A DNA stretch of 64,000 nucleotides from Comamonas flocculans (GTDB lineage Bacteria > Pseudomonadota > Gammaproteobacteria > Burkholderiales > Burkholderiaceae_C). The notes under the pieces are model-generated. The model was not told where the DNA came from, did no database searches, and saw nothing but the letters and a program-made list of their open reading frames with translations. The position numbers and the translations under genes are program-made. The stretch spans positions 1,488,001 to 1,552,000 of the forward strand of contig NZ_CP042344.1 of the NCBI RefSeq assembly GCF_007954405.1, read 5' to 3'. Numbering within the stretch: position 1 is the stretch's first letter; each line of letters starts with the position of its first letter. Shown one piece after another: positions 1-8,995 of this stretch.

Positions 1-554
1 GATCTGGCGCAAGCGGTCGAGCACCGCATGGCTGCCCATGTCGGGCGCGCACACGCTCCAGACTGCGCCGATGCTGGCGCAGGCGAGGAAGGCGACCATG
101 GTCTCGGGAATGTTGGGCAGATAGGCGGCGATGCGGTCGCCGGGCTGCACGCCAACCTCCTGCAGGTGCAGCGCCAGCGCCGCCACCTGGCGGCGCAATT
201 CGGGCCAGGAGAGTTCGCGCACGCGGCCGCGCTCGTCCTCGGCGATCAGGGCGGGCTGCCCGGCGGCATGGGCGGCATCGGTGTGGCGCAGCACCTGCTG
301 CGCGTAGTTCACCTGCGCGCCGGGAAACCACTCTGCGCCGGGCATCACGTTCCTGCCCAGCGCCGCCCGGTGCGGGGTGGGGGATTGCAGATCGGCCCAG
401 TCCCAGATGCTCTGCCAGAAGGCATCGAGCTCGGTGACCGACCACTGCCACAGCGCGTGGTAGTCGGCGAATTCGAGGCCGCGGCTGCGGCGCAGCCAGT
501 CCTGATAGCGGCGGATCAGCGGGACGCAAGGGGGGAATGCAGGGGGCGTGGTCA
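1..554 (-). CDS. aacS: Acetoacetyl-CoA synthetase, N-terminal part (cut by window edge)
   Basis: ATP-dependent ligase that activates acetoacetate to acetoacetyl-CoA, feeding ketone-body and polyhydroxyalkanoate metabolism in the cytoplasm. About 184 N-terminal residues are visible, reading left from an ATG at 552-554. They show the acyl-CoA synthetase N-terminal domain: a WADLQSPTP segment, then MPGAEWFPGAQVNYAQ, the family's usual MPGA-WFPGA-LNYA signature, then the start of the AMP-binding domain (GDRIAAYLPNIPETMVAFLA). The AMP-binding P-loop and catalytic lysine lie outside the window. Its 5' end faces the Fur-box gene, leaving about 150 bp between the divergent genes. A propionyl- or acetyl-CoA synthetase is less likely because of the MPGA-WFPGA signature. 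Confidence 0.85.
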
Positions 555-651
555 TCGCCGGATTATCGAAATCAAACCCCTGCTTGCCAATCGACGTGGA
601 CGCCCAGGCGACCCGCCGACGGGCAAAGAGGGCCGGTAAACCCCTGTTGAA

Positions 652-668
652 ATGAGAATGATTCTCAT
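652..668. promoter_or_regulatory. Fur box (upstream of small Cys-rich gene)
   Basis: ATGAGAAT-G-ATTCTCAT is a perfect palindrome with 8-bp arms around one central base. It matches the core of the Fur (ferric uptake regulator) consensus GATAATGATAATCATTATC closely. It lies about 40 bp before the ATG at 709, where Fur-iron would block transcription. It predicts induction of the next gene under iron limitation. Confidence 0.85.
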
Positions 669-708
669 ATATATTGACGCCCTACGCGAGTTCCACGAGG
701 TAACCACC

Positions 709-1134
709 ATGCAGGCCACGCCCAGGCACGAAGACGAGGCAAGGTACAACGATTGCGCGCAGATGCTGGTCAACGCCTGGCGCCAGACCATGGTGCATGG
801 CATCGACTGTCCGCTGATCGCGCAGCAGTTTCGCTGCGGCTGCGGCGCGCAGGGGCGCGAGGTTTTCACCGCCTTTTGCACCTTCCTGTGCGCACTGGCG
901 GTGGCGCAGCGCCGCTGCCTCACCGTCAACCCGCCGGGGCAGCACGCGCTGACCACCGACGAGGTGCGCATGCTCACGCTGGTGGCGGCCGCGCAGAACG
1001 ACTGCCCCTCGACCCTGCAGGCGCACCTGAGCTGGCTGGCCTGGCGGCCGCTGCGCAAGACCCTGGAAGACAGCGTGCGCGAACTGGCCGCACTGCTGAG
1101 CAACAGCGGCCAGCGCCTGCCGATGCCGGTCTGA
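709..1134 (+). CDS. Small cysteine-rich protein under a Fur box, unknown function
   Basis: 141 residues, no signal peptide or membrane segment. I do not recognise the family. Seven of its cysteines lie in the first 70 residues (16, 34, 43, 45, 57, 61, 70), including a CGC pair, and one more is near residue 112; this could suit metal or Fe-S binding, but that is inference. The ATG at 709 follows a purine-rich ACGAGG and is preferred. An in-frame ATG at 652 lies inside the Fur box and would put the operator within the coding sequence. Position between a Fur box and the heme receptor implies a role in iron or heme homeostasis. The TGA stop (1132-1134) lies inside the left arm of a repeat element, so the C-terminus may have been altered by its insertion. 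Confidence 0.7.
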   Translation: MQATPRHEDEARYNDCAQMLVNAWRQTMVHGIDCPLIAQQFRCGCGAQGREVFTAFCTFLCALAVAQRRCLTVNPPGQHALTTDEVRMLTLVAAAQNDCPSTLQAHLSWLAWRPLRKTLEDSVRELAALLSNSGQRLPMPV

Positions 1135-1298
1135 GAGCTTGAGAGGCAATCCCCCATGCCCGCCCTGCACGCCAAAACACCACCACTCTTCGTTGCAAAT
1201 ACTCGCCATGGCCCCAGCCATGACTGCGTTTTGCGTCTCGATTGGCGGCGTTTTGACGCGCCTTTCGGGCACGGACAATTTCCTCTCAAGCTCTGAGA
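1130..1298. repeat. MITE-like element with about 21-bp inverted terminal repeats
   Basis: TCTGAGAGCTTGAGAGGCAAT at the left end is matched in reverse complement by the sequence at 1278-1297 (TCTCAGAGCTTGAGAGGAAAT), about 19 of 21 positions. The 130 bp between has no convincing reading frame. Size and structure suit a small non-autonomous element or family-specific repeat. The remaining bases to the receptor gene (1299-1571) show nothing I can name. Confidence 0.55.
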
Positions 1299-1571
1299 GC
1301 CTGTCCACGCTTTTTTCGGGACAGCCCGCAAGGACGGCAGGCTGCAGGCCCCCCGGCGCGCAGGGCATGCGGAAGCGTCCGCCCCGCCGCGAACCGGCCG
1401 GCGCTCGCGGTGTCGGGGCATGCCTCCAGCGCCGCGGCGACGGGCCAGCCGCGGACAGGCAGGCGAACGGCCCGGGGCAGAGGCGCCCGACAGCCCCTGC
1501 GCCGCGCGCGCCCTGACGGCGGCCCCGTGCCAACAACCCTATTCCCTCACGGGATTCAGGGTTATACTATC

Positions 1572-1584
1572 GAGAATCATTCTC
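1572..1584. promoter_or_regulatory. Fur box (heme-uptake operon)
   Basis: GAGAAT-C-ATTCTC is a palindrome with 6-bp arms matching the centre of the Fur consensus, 20 bp before the receptor ATG. A TATACT sequence at 1563-1568 directly before it could be the -10 element. The layout predicts iron-dependent repression of everything from the TonB receptor through hmuV. Confidence 0.8.
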
Positions 1585-1604
1585 ATTCACATAAGCATTC
1601 ACAA

Positions 1605-3650
1605 ATGTACCCGACCGAGCTGCCGGCCTCCCCCGTCCGCCCCCTCGACAGGCATCCCGCGGCCCGGCTGGCGGTCACGCTGGCCTGCGCCGGGGCCTGC
1701 GCGCTGGCCGGCGCCCAGCAGCCCCCCGCGCCCGGGGCCGCGCCCACCCTCGCGCCCGTGGTGGTCACCGGCACACGCAGCGAAAAACCGCTGGACGAGA
1801 CGCCGATCCGCACCGAGGTGGTGGACGGCGCCGAAATTCAGCGCACCCACGCCCGCACGCTCAAGCAGGCGCTGGAGGACGTGCCCGGCCTGCAGCTGAG
1901 CGAGGTGCACGGCAAGTCGGGCTACGAGGTGTCGCTGCAGGGCCTGACCAGCGACCAGGTGCTGGTGCTGATCGACGGCCTGCCGATCACCGCCAGCACC
2001 GGCTCCACGGTGGACCTGAGCCAGTACCTGCTGACCGAGGTCGATCACGTCGAGGTGGTCAAGGGCGCGGCCTCGGCGCAGTACGGCAGCTCGGCCATGG
2101 GCGGGGTGATCAACGTCATCACGCGGCCGATAGCGCCCGGCTTCTCGGGCGAGGCGGTGCTGGACCTGGGCAGCCATGACGGACAGAACCCCTCGGGGCG
2201 CAGCCTGGACCCGGCCAGCCGCCATGCGCGCGTGCGCCTCGACGGCGGCAACGTCAATTGGCGCTACCGCCTCAGCGGCGACGTGCTGCACGACGCGGGC
2301 TTCGCCATCGACCCCTCGGCCTGGGCGCGCCAGGGCGACGCGGTGCGCCGCGGCCAGCTCGGCGCGCGGCTGGAATGGCTGCCCGCCGCATCCACCCGCC
2401 TGTGGCTGGACGCCAGCCGCTACCAGGAGAACGACAGCCAGCGCTTCAACTACTTCGCGCCGCCCAACGACGTGCCGCAAAGCAAGGACGAGGCGATCAC
2501 CCGCAACCGCCTCGGCTGGGGCGGCCGCTGGCGCGGGGACGGCGGCCTGAGCGCCGAGGTCAAGGGCGTGTCCGAGCGCTACGCCAGCGACTCGGATACC
2601 TACTCCAACGCGTTTCTGCAGCAATCGCGCCAGGCCGCGCAGCGCACCGACCACGTCACCGCACAGGTGGATCTGCCCGCCTGGCGAAACCAGCTCTGGC
2701 AGTTCGGCCTGGACCTGCACCGCGAAAGCCTGGCGCAGAGCGCGGACGGCAGCACCGAACTGAGCGGCGGGCGCGTGCGCCGCGCGAGCAACGAGCTGTT
2801 CGCGCAGAACGACATCCTGTGGAGCGACACCTGGGAGCTGCTGCTGGGCCTGCGCGGCCAGCACGACTCGGACTTCGGCGCGCACTTCGCGCCCAAGGCC
2901 AGCCTGCGTGCCAAGCTCTGGGATGGCCCGGACTGGAAGGGCGCGCTGCGCGCCAGCTTCGGGCGCGGCTACCGCGTGCCCAACCTCAAGGAACGCTACT
3001 TCCTGTTTGACCACAGCGCGCTGGGCTACATGGTCATCGGCAACCCGAACCTGAAGCCGGAATCGTCCACCAGCCTGCAGCTGGGCGCACAGCTGTCGCT
3101 GCGCGAGCGCCTCAACCTGGACGTGAACCTGTTCGACAACCGCGTGAGCGACCTGATCCAGGTGGACGAGGCCAACGCCACCTCGGTCAACGGCATCACC
3201 CACTTCACCTACCAGAACATCGCCCGCGCGCGCACCCGCGGACTGGAGGCGCTGGCCACCTGGCGCGCGCACGCCGGCCTCAGGCTGCGCGCCGGCTACA
3301 CCTTCACGCAGACGCGCAACCTCGATACCGGCACCGAGCTCACGCGCCGCCCGCGACAGAGCCTGCGGCTGGGGCTGGACTGGCAGCCCAGTCCCGCGGA
3401 CACGCTGTCGCTGCGCGCGCGCTACCAGAGCAGCGAGCTGGTGGATACCGCCAGCGGTGGCCGCTCGCCGGCCTGGACCACGCTGGACCTGATGTTCAAC
3501 CACCAGCTGGACCGGGCGACAACCGCCTTCGTCGGCGTGAACAACCTGTTCAACCGCCAGCGCAACTTCGGCGACCCGACCGACTTTGGTCCACTGGCCG
3601 GCCGCTTCGTCTATGCCGGCATCCGCCACGAATTCGGCAAGACGCCCTGA
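1605..3650 (+). CDS. hmuR: TonB-dependent heme receptor, outer membrane
   Basis: 681-residue outer-membrane beta-barrel receptor that takes up heme using TonB energy. The start at ATG 1605 gives an N-terminal signal sequence ending near ALAGAQQ (about residue 38); the longer upstream frame crosses the Fur box and is rejected. The plug domain follows (VVVTGTRSEKPLDET, then DQVLVLIDGLPI and GAASAQYGSSAMGGVINVIT, about residues 50-170). The barrel carries YRVPNLKERY followed after about 20 residues by NPNLKPES, the FRAP/NPNL pair of heme receptors, with a histidine (FDHSA) between them as in known heme ligands. Neighbouring hmuY, hmuS and hmuTUV support heme rather than siderophore as ligand. 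Confidence 0.88.
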   Translation: MYPTELPASPVRPLDRHPAARLAVTLACAGACALAGAQQPPAPGAAPTLAPVVVTGTRSEKPLDETPIRTEVVDGAEIQRTHARTLKQALEDVPGLQLSEVHGKSGYEVSLQGLTSDQVLVLIDGLPITASTGSTVDLSQYLLTEVDHVEVVKGAASAQYGSSAMGGVINVITRPIAPGFSGEAVLDLGSHDGQNPSGRSLDPASRHARVRLDGGNVNWRYRLSGDVLHDAGFAIDPSAWARQGDAVRRGQLGARLEWLPAASTRLWLDASRYQENDSQRFNYFAPPNDVPQSKDEAITRNRLGWGGRWRGDGGLSAEVKGVSERYASDSDTYSNAFLQQSRQAAQRTDHVTAQVDLPAWRNQLWQFGLDLHRESLAQSADGSTELSGGRVRRASNELFAQNDILWSDTWELLLGLRGQHDSDFGAHFAPKASLRAKLWDGPDWKGALRASFGRGYRVPNLKERYFLFDHSALGYMVIGNPNLKPESSTSLQLGAQLSLRERLNLDVNLFDNRVSDLIQVDEANATSVNGITHFTYQNIARARTRGLEALATWRAHAGLRLRAGYTFTQTRNLDTGTELTRRPRQSLRLGLDWQPSPADTLSLRARYQSSELVDTASGGRSPAWTTLDLMFNHQLDRATTAFVGVNNLFNRQRNFGDPTDFGPLAGRFVYAGIRHEFGKTP

Positions 3651-3674
3651 TTTTTTTCCATGGAGACCTGAGGC

Positions 3675-4931
3675 ATGAAACGCAAACCCCTGGCAATCAC
3701 CGCCGCCGCCCTGGCGAGCGCACTGCTGGCCGCCTGCGGCGGCGGCAGCGACGACACCCCCGCACCCGAGCCGACGCCCACGAGCGCCTTCACCAAGAGC
3801 GCAAGCTGGAAGTTCGTGCTGCCCGACAGCGGCGGCTCGGTGTGCTACGACTTCGACGCCGGCGCCGAAGTGGCCGGCTGCGCCGGCAGCGCGTGGGACG
3901 TGAAGGTCACCAGCGGCGGGCGCTCGGCCACGCTGTGGACCAACAGCGGCACCAGCGGCCCCGGCAAGGGCGGCGCCTTCGGCGGGCCGTTCGACCACAC
4001 CTGGACGGCGCTGTCGGTCTGGAAGGATGCGACCATCGACCCGGTGGACGGCGCACTGCCCGACGCGGTCTATTTCAAGGACAGCGTGCACGGCGCCTTC
4101 ACGGGCGGCAATGCCATCGCCTCGGCGGCCTTCGAATACGACCTCAAGGGCGACCACCAGCTCTACCCCAACTACCGGGTGTTCCTGGTCACCTCCGACA
4201 GCAGCTCGGCCGACGCCACCGGCACCCCCGCGGCGCCGGTGTACGCGCTGCAGGTGACGGGCTACTACGGCGGACCGACCGGCGTGGCTTCGGGCTACGT
4301 GTCGCTGCGCTGGGTGGATCGCGCCGACCCCGCCAACGTGCGCACCGCCACGGTGGACGCGCGCAGCGACACCGACTGGGCCTACCTCGACCTGCAAAGC
4401 GGCACCATCACCAGTGCCAGCGGCCCATGGCACATCGCCTTCAACCGCTACAACATCAAGCTCAACGGCGGCGATTCGGGCAGTGGCAAGGTGGCCGGCT
4501 TCGTCGGCAAGACGCCGGCCGGCTTCTACGGCGCCGACGGCCAGCCGGTGGTCGAGCGCTTTGCCAGCGCCAAGCCGGCCGACACCCTGGCCGACCTGAC
4601 CGCCGCCGACATCGCCGTGCCCGCGGCCGCCAACAAATGGGTGGCCGACAGCTTCCATTCGCTGCTCGGCCCCGACTACCGCGGCGCCTACCCCAACCCG
4701 CTCGATTTCGGCTGGTACAGCTACTACCCGACCGAGGCGGGGGCCACCGCCGTGGGCCTGCACCAGCACATGCTCAAACCCAACCCCGAGGCGGCCACGC
4801 TGGTCCGTTCGGGCGAAGGCAACAGCTACGCGCGCATGCACGTGACCGACATCGCCTACGCCCCGGCCGACCCGCCCTACGCTGGCGCGCAGACCTGGAC
4901 CATCGCCTTCGACGTCCAGCCGCCGAAGTAA
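3675..4931 (+). CDS. hmuY: HmuY-family heme-binding lipoprotein, double length
   Basis: 418-residue lipoprotein. The signal peptide ends in the lipobox LLAAC (Cys21), then a Gly-rich and Pro-rich spacer. Two regions look alike: WDVKVTSGG followed by ATLWTNSG near residues 74-92, and WHIAFNRYNIKLNGG near 255, the family's W-x-x-x-F-x-x-x-N-I-x-x-N-x-G motif. HmuY proteins are usually about 200 residues, so this may be a tandem duplication with a complete second domain. Family members bind heme outside the cell and pass it to the receptor. The gene starts 24 bp after hmuR with GGAGA before the ATG, so the two are probably cotranscribed. Confidence 0.78.
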   Translation: MKRKPLAITAAALASALLAACGGGSDDTPAPEPTPTSAFTKSASWKFVLPDSGGSVCYDFDAGAEVAGCAGSAWDVKVTSGGRSATLWTNSGTSGPGKGGAFGGPFDHTWTALSVWKDATIDPVDGALPDAVYFKDSVHGAFTGGNAIASAAFEYDLKGDHQLYPNYRVFLVTSDSSSADATGTPAAPVYALQVTGYYGGPTGVASGYVSLRWVDRADPANVRTATVDARSDTDWAYLDLQSGTITSASGPWHIAFNRYNIKLNGGDSGSGKVAGFVGKTPAGFYGADGQPVVERFASAKPADTLADLTAADIAVPAAANKWVADSFHSLLGPDYRGAYPNPLDFGWYSYYPTEAGATAVGLHQHMLKPNPEAATLVRSGEGNSYARMHVTDIAYAPADPPYAGAQTWTIAFDVQPPK

Positions 4932-5009
4932 GCCGGCGCGCACCCGCGCCACGCACCGCCGACCACGTCCCGGCGGCCGTGCCCAACCCTGTCGTCCAAA
5001 GGAAACCCC

Positions 5010-6092
5010 ATGACCGAAACCGCATCCCCCGCTGCCACCGCGGCCGCACTGAAACAATCCTGGAGCGCGCTGCGCACCGCCGAGCCCGAGCTGTACGCGC
5101 GCACCATCGCCCAGCGCCTCGCGGTGAGCGAAGGCGAACTCGTCGCCTGCCGCACCGGCGACGGCGTCACCCGCCTGCACACGCAGGACTGGGGCGACAT
5201 CTTCCGCGGCCTGCGCGCCGTGGGCCGCGTGATGGTGCTCACGCGCAACGAGCATTGCGTGCACGAGAAAAAAGGCTGGTTCGAGGGCGTGAACCTGGGC
5301 CAGGCCATGGGCGCCGTGGTGGGCGGCGCGATCGATCTGCGCGTGTTCCTCACGCACTTCAAGCATGGCTACGCGGTCACCGAAGAGCGCCAGGGCCAGC
5401 GGCGCGAGAGCCTGCAGTTCTTCGACGCCGACGGCACCGCCGTGCACAAGGTGTATCGGCTGGAGCAGACCGACGCCGCCGCCTGGCAGCAGCTGCTGGC
5501 GCGCCATACCGCGCCCGACCAGACCCCGGGCATGGCGGTGCAGCCCGTCGTTGACCCGCTGTCGCACCTGCTGCGCGACGAGGAGGTGGACACCCAGGCC
5601 CTGCGCGAAGGCTGGCGCACCATGGGCTATGGGCCGCATGAGTTCTATGGCCTGCTCAAGCGCCTGAAGACCACGCGCCTGCAGGCACTGCACGTGGCCG
5701 GCAGCGAGTTCGCGCGCCGCGCCGGCCAGAACGCAGCCGAACGCGTGCTCACCGAGGCCGCGCGCACCGGCCTGCCCATCATGGTCTTCGTCGGCTCGCC
5801 CGGACTGGTGCAGATCCACTCCGGCCCGGTGCGCAGCATCAAACCCATGGGGCCGTGGCTGAACGTGCTCGACGAGGACTTCAACCTGCACCTGCGCCTG
5901 GACCAGGTGGCCGAGAGCTGGGTGGTGAAGAAGCCCACCGCCGACGGCCCGGTGACCTCGCTGGAGCTGTACGACGCCCAGGGCGGGCAGATCGTGCAGT
6001 TCTTCGGCCAGCGCCTGCCCGGGCGCCCCGAGATCGAAGCCTGGACCCAGCTGGCCGACGGCCTGGCCAGCGCCGAGCCGGCACTGGCATGA
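5010..6092 (+). CDS. hmuS: Hemin transport/degradation protein HmuS
   Basis: 360-residue cytoplasmic protein of the HmuS/ChuS/HemS family, which binds heme after import and helps degrade or traffic it. The usual two structural repeats are seen: one containing NEHCVHEKKGWFEGV and the following DLRVFLTHFKHGYAV (about residues 85-125), a second containing SGPVRSIKPMGPWLNVLDEDFNLHLR (split here as SGPVRSIKPMGPWLNVLD then EDFNLHLR, about 270-295). Length matches the family (340-360). The ATG at 5010 follows AAAGGA. The ATGA overlap with hmuT suggests translational coupling. Confidence 0.87.
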   Translation: MTETASPAATAAALKQSWSALRTAEPELYARTIAQRLAVSEGELVACRTGDGVTRLHTQDWGDIFRGLRAVGRVMVLTRNEHCVHEKKGWFEGVNLGQAMGAVVGGAIDLRVFLTHFKHGYAVTEERQGQRRESLQFFDADGTAVHKVYRLEQTDAAAWQQLLARHTAPDQTPGMAVQPVVDPLSHLLRDEEVDTQALREGWRTMGYGPHEFYGLLKRLKTTRLQALHVAGSEFARRAGQNAAERVLTEAARTGLPIMVFVGSPGLVQIHSGPVRSIKPMGPWLNVLDEDFNLHLRLDQVAESWVVKKPTADGPVTSLELYDAQGGQIVQFFGQRLPGRPEIEAWTQLADGLASAEPALA

Positions 6093-6946
6093 GGCTGCGC
6101 CGGCGTCTTCTGCTGGCCACCCCGCTGCTGGCGCTGGGCGCGGGCGCACGCGCGGCGCAGGCACAGCGCGTGGTCAGCCTGGGCGGCGTGGTCACCGAGA
6201 TCGTGCACGCGCTGGGCGCGGACGAGCGCCTGGTGGGCGTGGACCAGTCCAGCCTGTACCCGCCGGCGGCGCGCGCGCTGCCGCAGGTGGGCTACTTTCG
6301 CAGCTTCGCCGTCGAAGGCGTGCTCAGCCTGCGCCCCGATCTGGTGCTGGCCTCGGAGCAGGCCGGCCCGCCGCATGCGCTGGAGCAGCTGCGCGCGGCC
6401 GGGGTGGCGGTGGTGCTGGTCGCTTCATCGCCCAAGGTCTCGGCGCTGGAAAGCGCCATCGACACCGTGGCCGCGACACTCAGGCTCAATGCCGAGGGCC
6501 AGGCGCGGGCACGCCGTCTGCGCCAGCAACTGGACGAGGCCGCGCGGCCCGTGGCGCACGATGGCGCACCGCCGCGCGTGCTGATCCTGAGCAGCCACAC
6601 CGGGCGCCTGCAGGCCGCCGGAGCGGGCAGCGCGCCCGATGCGCTGCTCACGCTGGCGGGTGGCGCCAATGCCTTCGGCCAGCCGGGCTACAAGGCTATT
6701 TCCGCCGAGGCCGTGGCTGCCGCGCAGCCTGATGCCATCCTGACTTCCACGCTGTCCATCGACGCCGCCGGCGGCCTGGCCGGCTTCACCGCTCAGCCAG
6801 GCATCGCCATGACGCCCGCCGCCCAAAGCGGTCGCATCATCGTGCTCGACGACCTGCTGCTGCTGGGCTTCGGCCCGCGCCTGCCGCTGGCGCTGGCGCA
6901 GGTGCGCAGCGGCTTGTTCGGCCCAGCGGCGCGCGGGGCCGCTTGA
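6089..6946 (+). CDS. hmuT: Periplasmic heme-binding protein HmuT
   Basis: 285-residue solute-binding protein of the Fe3+/B12/heme type. An Arg-rich start (MRLRRRLL) and a hydrophobic segment ending near AQA form a signal peptide. The mature part opens with RVVSLGGVVTEIVHALG and contains VGVDQSSLYPPAARALPQVGY, characteristic of heme carriers. It delivers heme to HmuUV. ATG 6089 overlaps the hmuS stop, and its own stop overlaps the hmuU start, so expression is coupled within the operon. Confidence 0.87.
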   Translation: MRLRRRLLLATPLLALGAGARAAQAQRVVSLGGVVTEIVHALGADERLVGVDQSSLYPPAARALPQVGYFRSFAVEGVLSLRPDLVLASEQAGPPHALEQLRAAGVAVVLVASSPKVSALESAIDTVAATLRLNAEGQARARRLRQQLDEAARPVAHDGAPPRVLILSSHTGRLQAAGAGSAPDALLTLAGGANAFGQPGYKAISAEAVAAAQPDAILTSTLSIDAAGGLAGFTAQPGIAMTPAAQSGRIIVLDDLLLLGFGPRLPLALAQVRSGLFGPAARGAA

Positions 6947-7971
6947 CGGCGCACGCGCAGATCCCGCGCCCGGCAGTGCGTGCGGCGCGGCCGGGCCGCC
7001 CGGGTGCGCTGCTGGCGCTGGGTGCGGCGCTGCTTGCACTGGCGCTGGCGGCGGCCTGCAGCGGGGCGATGCACATTCCGCTCCCCCGCATGCCGGCCCT
7101 GCTGCTGGGCGCGGGCGGCGGCGACGAGGCGCTGTGGCGCAACGTGCTGCTGCAGGTGCGCCTGCCGCGGGTGGCGCTGGCGGTGCTGGTCGGCGCGGGG
7201 TTGGCCATTTCCGGCGCCGCCATGCAGGCGCTGTTTCGCAACCCGCTGGCCGAGCCGGGGCTGATCGGCGTGTCCGCCGGCGGCGCGCTGGGCGCCGTGG
7301 CCGCCATCGTGCTGGGCGCGGCCAGCCTGCCGGCCGTCGGCTCGGCGGCCTTCGTGGGCAGCCTCGCGGCCACGCTGGCGGCCTGGCGCCTGGGCGGGCG
7401 CGGCCCGGGCGTGGCCGGGGTGCTGCTCGCGGGCATCGCCATCAATGCGCTGTGCGGCGCGGTCATCGGCCTGTTCACCTGGCAGGCGAGCGACGTGCAG
7501 TTGCGCAGCCTGACCTTCTGGAGCCTGGGGAGCCTGGCCAGCGCGCGCTGGCCGCTGGTGGCGGCGCTCGCGCCCTGGGTCGCGCTGCTGTCGGCACTGC
7601 TGCTGCGCGACTGGCGCGCCATGAACGCGCTGCTGCTGGGCGAACGCGAGGCCCAGCACCTGGGCTTTGCCATGGCGCCGCTGCGCCGTCGGCTGGTGCT
7701 GCTGGTGGCGCTGCTGGTGGGTCCGCTGGTGGCCGTCACGGGCACCATAGGCTTCGTCGGCCTGGTGGTGCCGCACCTGGTGCGCCTGACGCTGGGCGCC
7801 GATCACCGCGCGCTGCTGCCCGCATCGCTGCTGGCCGGGGCCATCGCGCTGACCCTGGCGGACTGGCTGGCGCGCGTGGTGGCAATCCCGTCCGAGCTGC
7901 CGATCGGCATCGTCACCAGCCTGGTCGGCGGGCCTTTCCTGCTGTGGCTGCTGGCGCGCCGGGGCACCTGA
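6943..7971 (+). CDS. hmuU: Heme ABC transporter permease HmuU (FecCD family)
   Basis: 342 residues, strongly hydrophobic throughout with about nine or ten membrane spans. The FecCD signatures are present: [20 protein letters not shown] (about residues 90-110), [14 protein letters not shown], and [17 protein letters not shown] near residue 270, the cytoplasmic loop that contacts the ATPase. It forms the inner-membrane channel with HmuV. The start is a TTG at 6943 that overlaps the hmuT stop (TTGA); no better in-frame ATG lies nearby. Confidence 0.87.
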   Translation: MTAHAQIPRPAVRAARPGRPGALLALGAALLALALAAACSGAMHIPLPRMPALLLGAGGGDEALWRNVLLQVRLPRVALAVLVGAGLAISGAAMQALFRNPLAEPGLIGVSAGGALGAVAAIVLGAASLPAVGSAAFVGSLAATLAAWRLGGRGPGVAGVLLAGIAINALCGAVIGLFTWQASDVQLRSLTFWSLGSLASARWPLVAALAPWVALLSALLLRDWRAMNALLLGEREAQHLGFAMAPLRRRLVLLVALLVGPLVAVTGTIGFVGLVVPHLVRLTLGADHRALLPASLLAGAIALTLADWLARVVAIPSELPIGIVTSLVGGPFLLWLLARRGT

Positions 7972-7972
7972 A

Positions 7973-8773
7973 ATGCTGCAGGCCAGCGCACTCGATTGCC
8001 AACGCGGCGCGCGCACCGTGCTGCGCGGCGTTTCGCTGGAGCTGCACCCCGGCGAGGTGCTGGGCGTGCTGGGTGCCAACGGCGCGGGCAAGAGCACCTT
8101 GCTGGCCACGCTGGCGGGCGAACTCACGCCCGCTGGTGGCACCGTGCGACTGCAGGGGCGGGCGCTGGCGCAGTGGAGCGCGGCGGCGCTGGCGCGCCGG
8201 CGCGCGGTGCTGCCGCAGTCGCCCGCGCTGGCTTTCGACCTGGGCGTGCATGAAGTGGTGCGCATGGGCGCCTACCCGTTTCCCGAACTGGCACCCGCGG
8301 CACTCGCAGCGCTGGCCGACGAGGCGCTCGCCCTGACCGGCGCGGGCCACCTGGCGGGGCGGCGCCACGGCGCGCTCTCGGGCGGCGAGCAGCAGCGCGT
8401 GCAGTTCGCCCGCGTGGTGGTGCAGCTGCTGGCCTGCCGCACGCCCGGTGAATACCGCGCGCTGCTGCTGGACGAGCCCACCGCCAGCCTGGACCCGCGC
8501 CACCAGATCGCGCTGCTGGGCGCCGTGCGCAGCCTGGCACACACGCACGGCGTGGCCGCGCTGGTGGTGCTGCACGACGTCAACCTGGCCGCCGCCTGGT
8601 GCGACCGCCTGCTGCTGCTGGGCGCGGGCCGGGTGCAGGGCCAGGGCGCGCCGCGCGAGGTGCTCAGCGTCGCGAACCTGCAAGCCGTCTACGACCTGAC
8701 CGCGCGCGTGCTCGATCATCCCGACCGGCCGGGCCAGCCGTGGGTGCTGTTTCAACCTCAAGACGGCAGCTGA
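7973..8773 (+). CDS. hmuV: Heme ABC transporter ATP-binding protein HmuV
   Basis: 266-residue ATPase that powers heme import through HmuU. It has Walker [10 protein letters not shown] (about residues 36-44), signature [13 protein letters not shown] near 140, Walker [12 protein letters not shown] near 165 and the switch histidine in VVLHDVN near 200. It starts one base after the hmuU stop. Last gene of the heme operon; only a 220-bp gap with a short repeat follows. Confidence 0.9.
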   Translation: MLQASALDCQRGARTVLRGVSLELHPGEVLGVLGANGAGKSTLLATLAGELTPAGGTVRLQGRALAQWSAAALARRRAVLPQSPALAFDLGVHEVVRMGAYPFPELAPAALAALADEALALTGAGHLAGRRHGALSGGEQQRVQFARVVVQLLACRTPGEYRALLLDEPTASLDPRHQIALLGAVRSLAHTHGVAALVVLHDVNLAAAWCDRLLLLGAGRVQGQGAPREVLSVANLQAVYDLTARVLDHPDRPGQPWVLFQPQDGS

Positions 8774-8883
8774 TCGCTGGTTGGTATCAACAAGGTATGG
8801 TTGACCTTGAGTTTGCTGGCTTCGGCGTGATGCACCTGTTGGGTGACAGCGCACGGCACCTGACACCTCGGAAATTCATGCTG

Positions 8884-8930
8884 TTTTTGGCCTCAAACGC
8901 TTGCTGCGCAAGTGCTGCAAGCTATCAAAA
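8884..8930 (+). repeat. Interspersed palindromic repeat, copy 1
   Basis: Reads AAACGCTTGC-tgcg-CAAGTGCTGCAAGCTATCAAAA: imperfect arms around CTTG/CAAG, then AGCTAT and an A/T run. It belongs to a family with about ten relatives in this window. It lies after hmuV in a gap with no gene (8774-8995). Confidence 0.7.
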
Positions 8931-8995
8931 GTAGGGTTGCGTCCCCCGACCCCCCGCCCCACCATCGGCCGCTGGGCCATGAAAGGGGGAGCGCG

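Noticed and set aside
652..708. Longer N-terminus for the small Cys-rich gene from ATG 652
   Set aside because: That ATG forms part of the Fur palindrome, so the operator would be coding; the ATG at 709 has a better ribosome site.
1599..6164. 1521-residue open frame on the minus strand
   Set aside because: It runs antisense to hmuR, hmuY and hmuS, with His/Gly/Ala/Val-rich shadow composition typical of high-GC codon bias.
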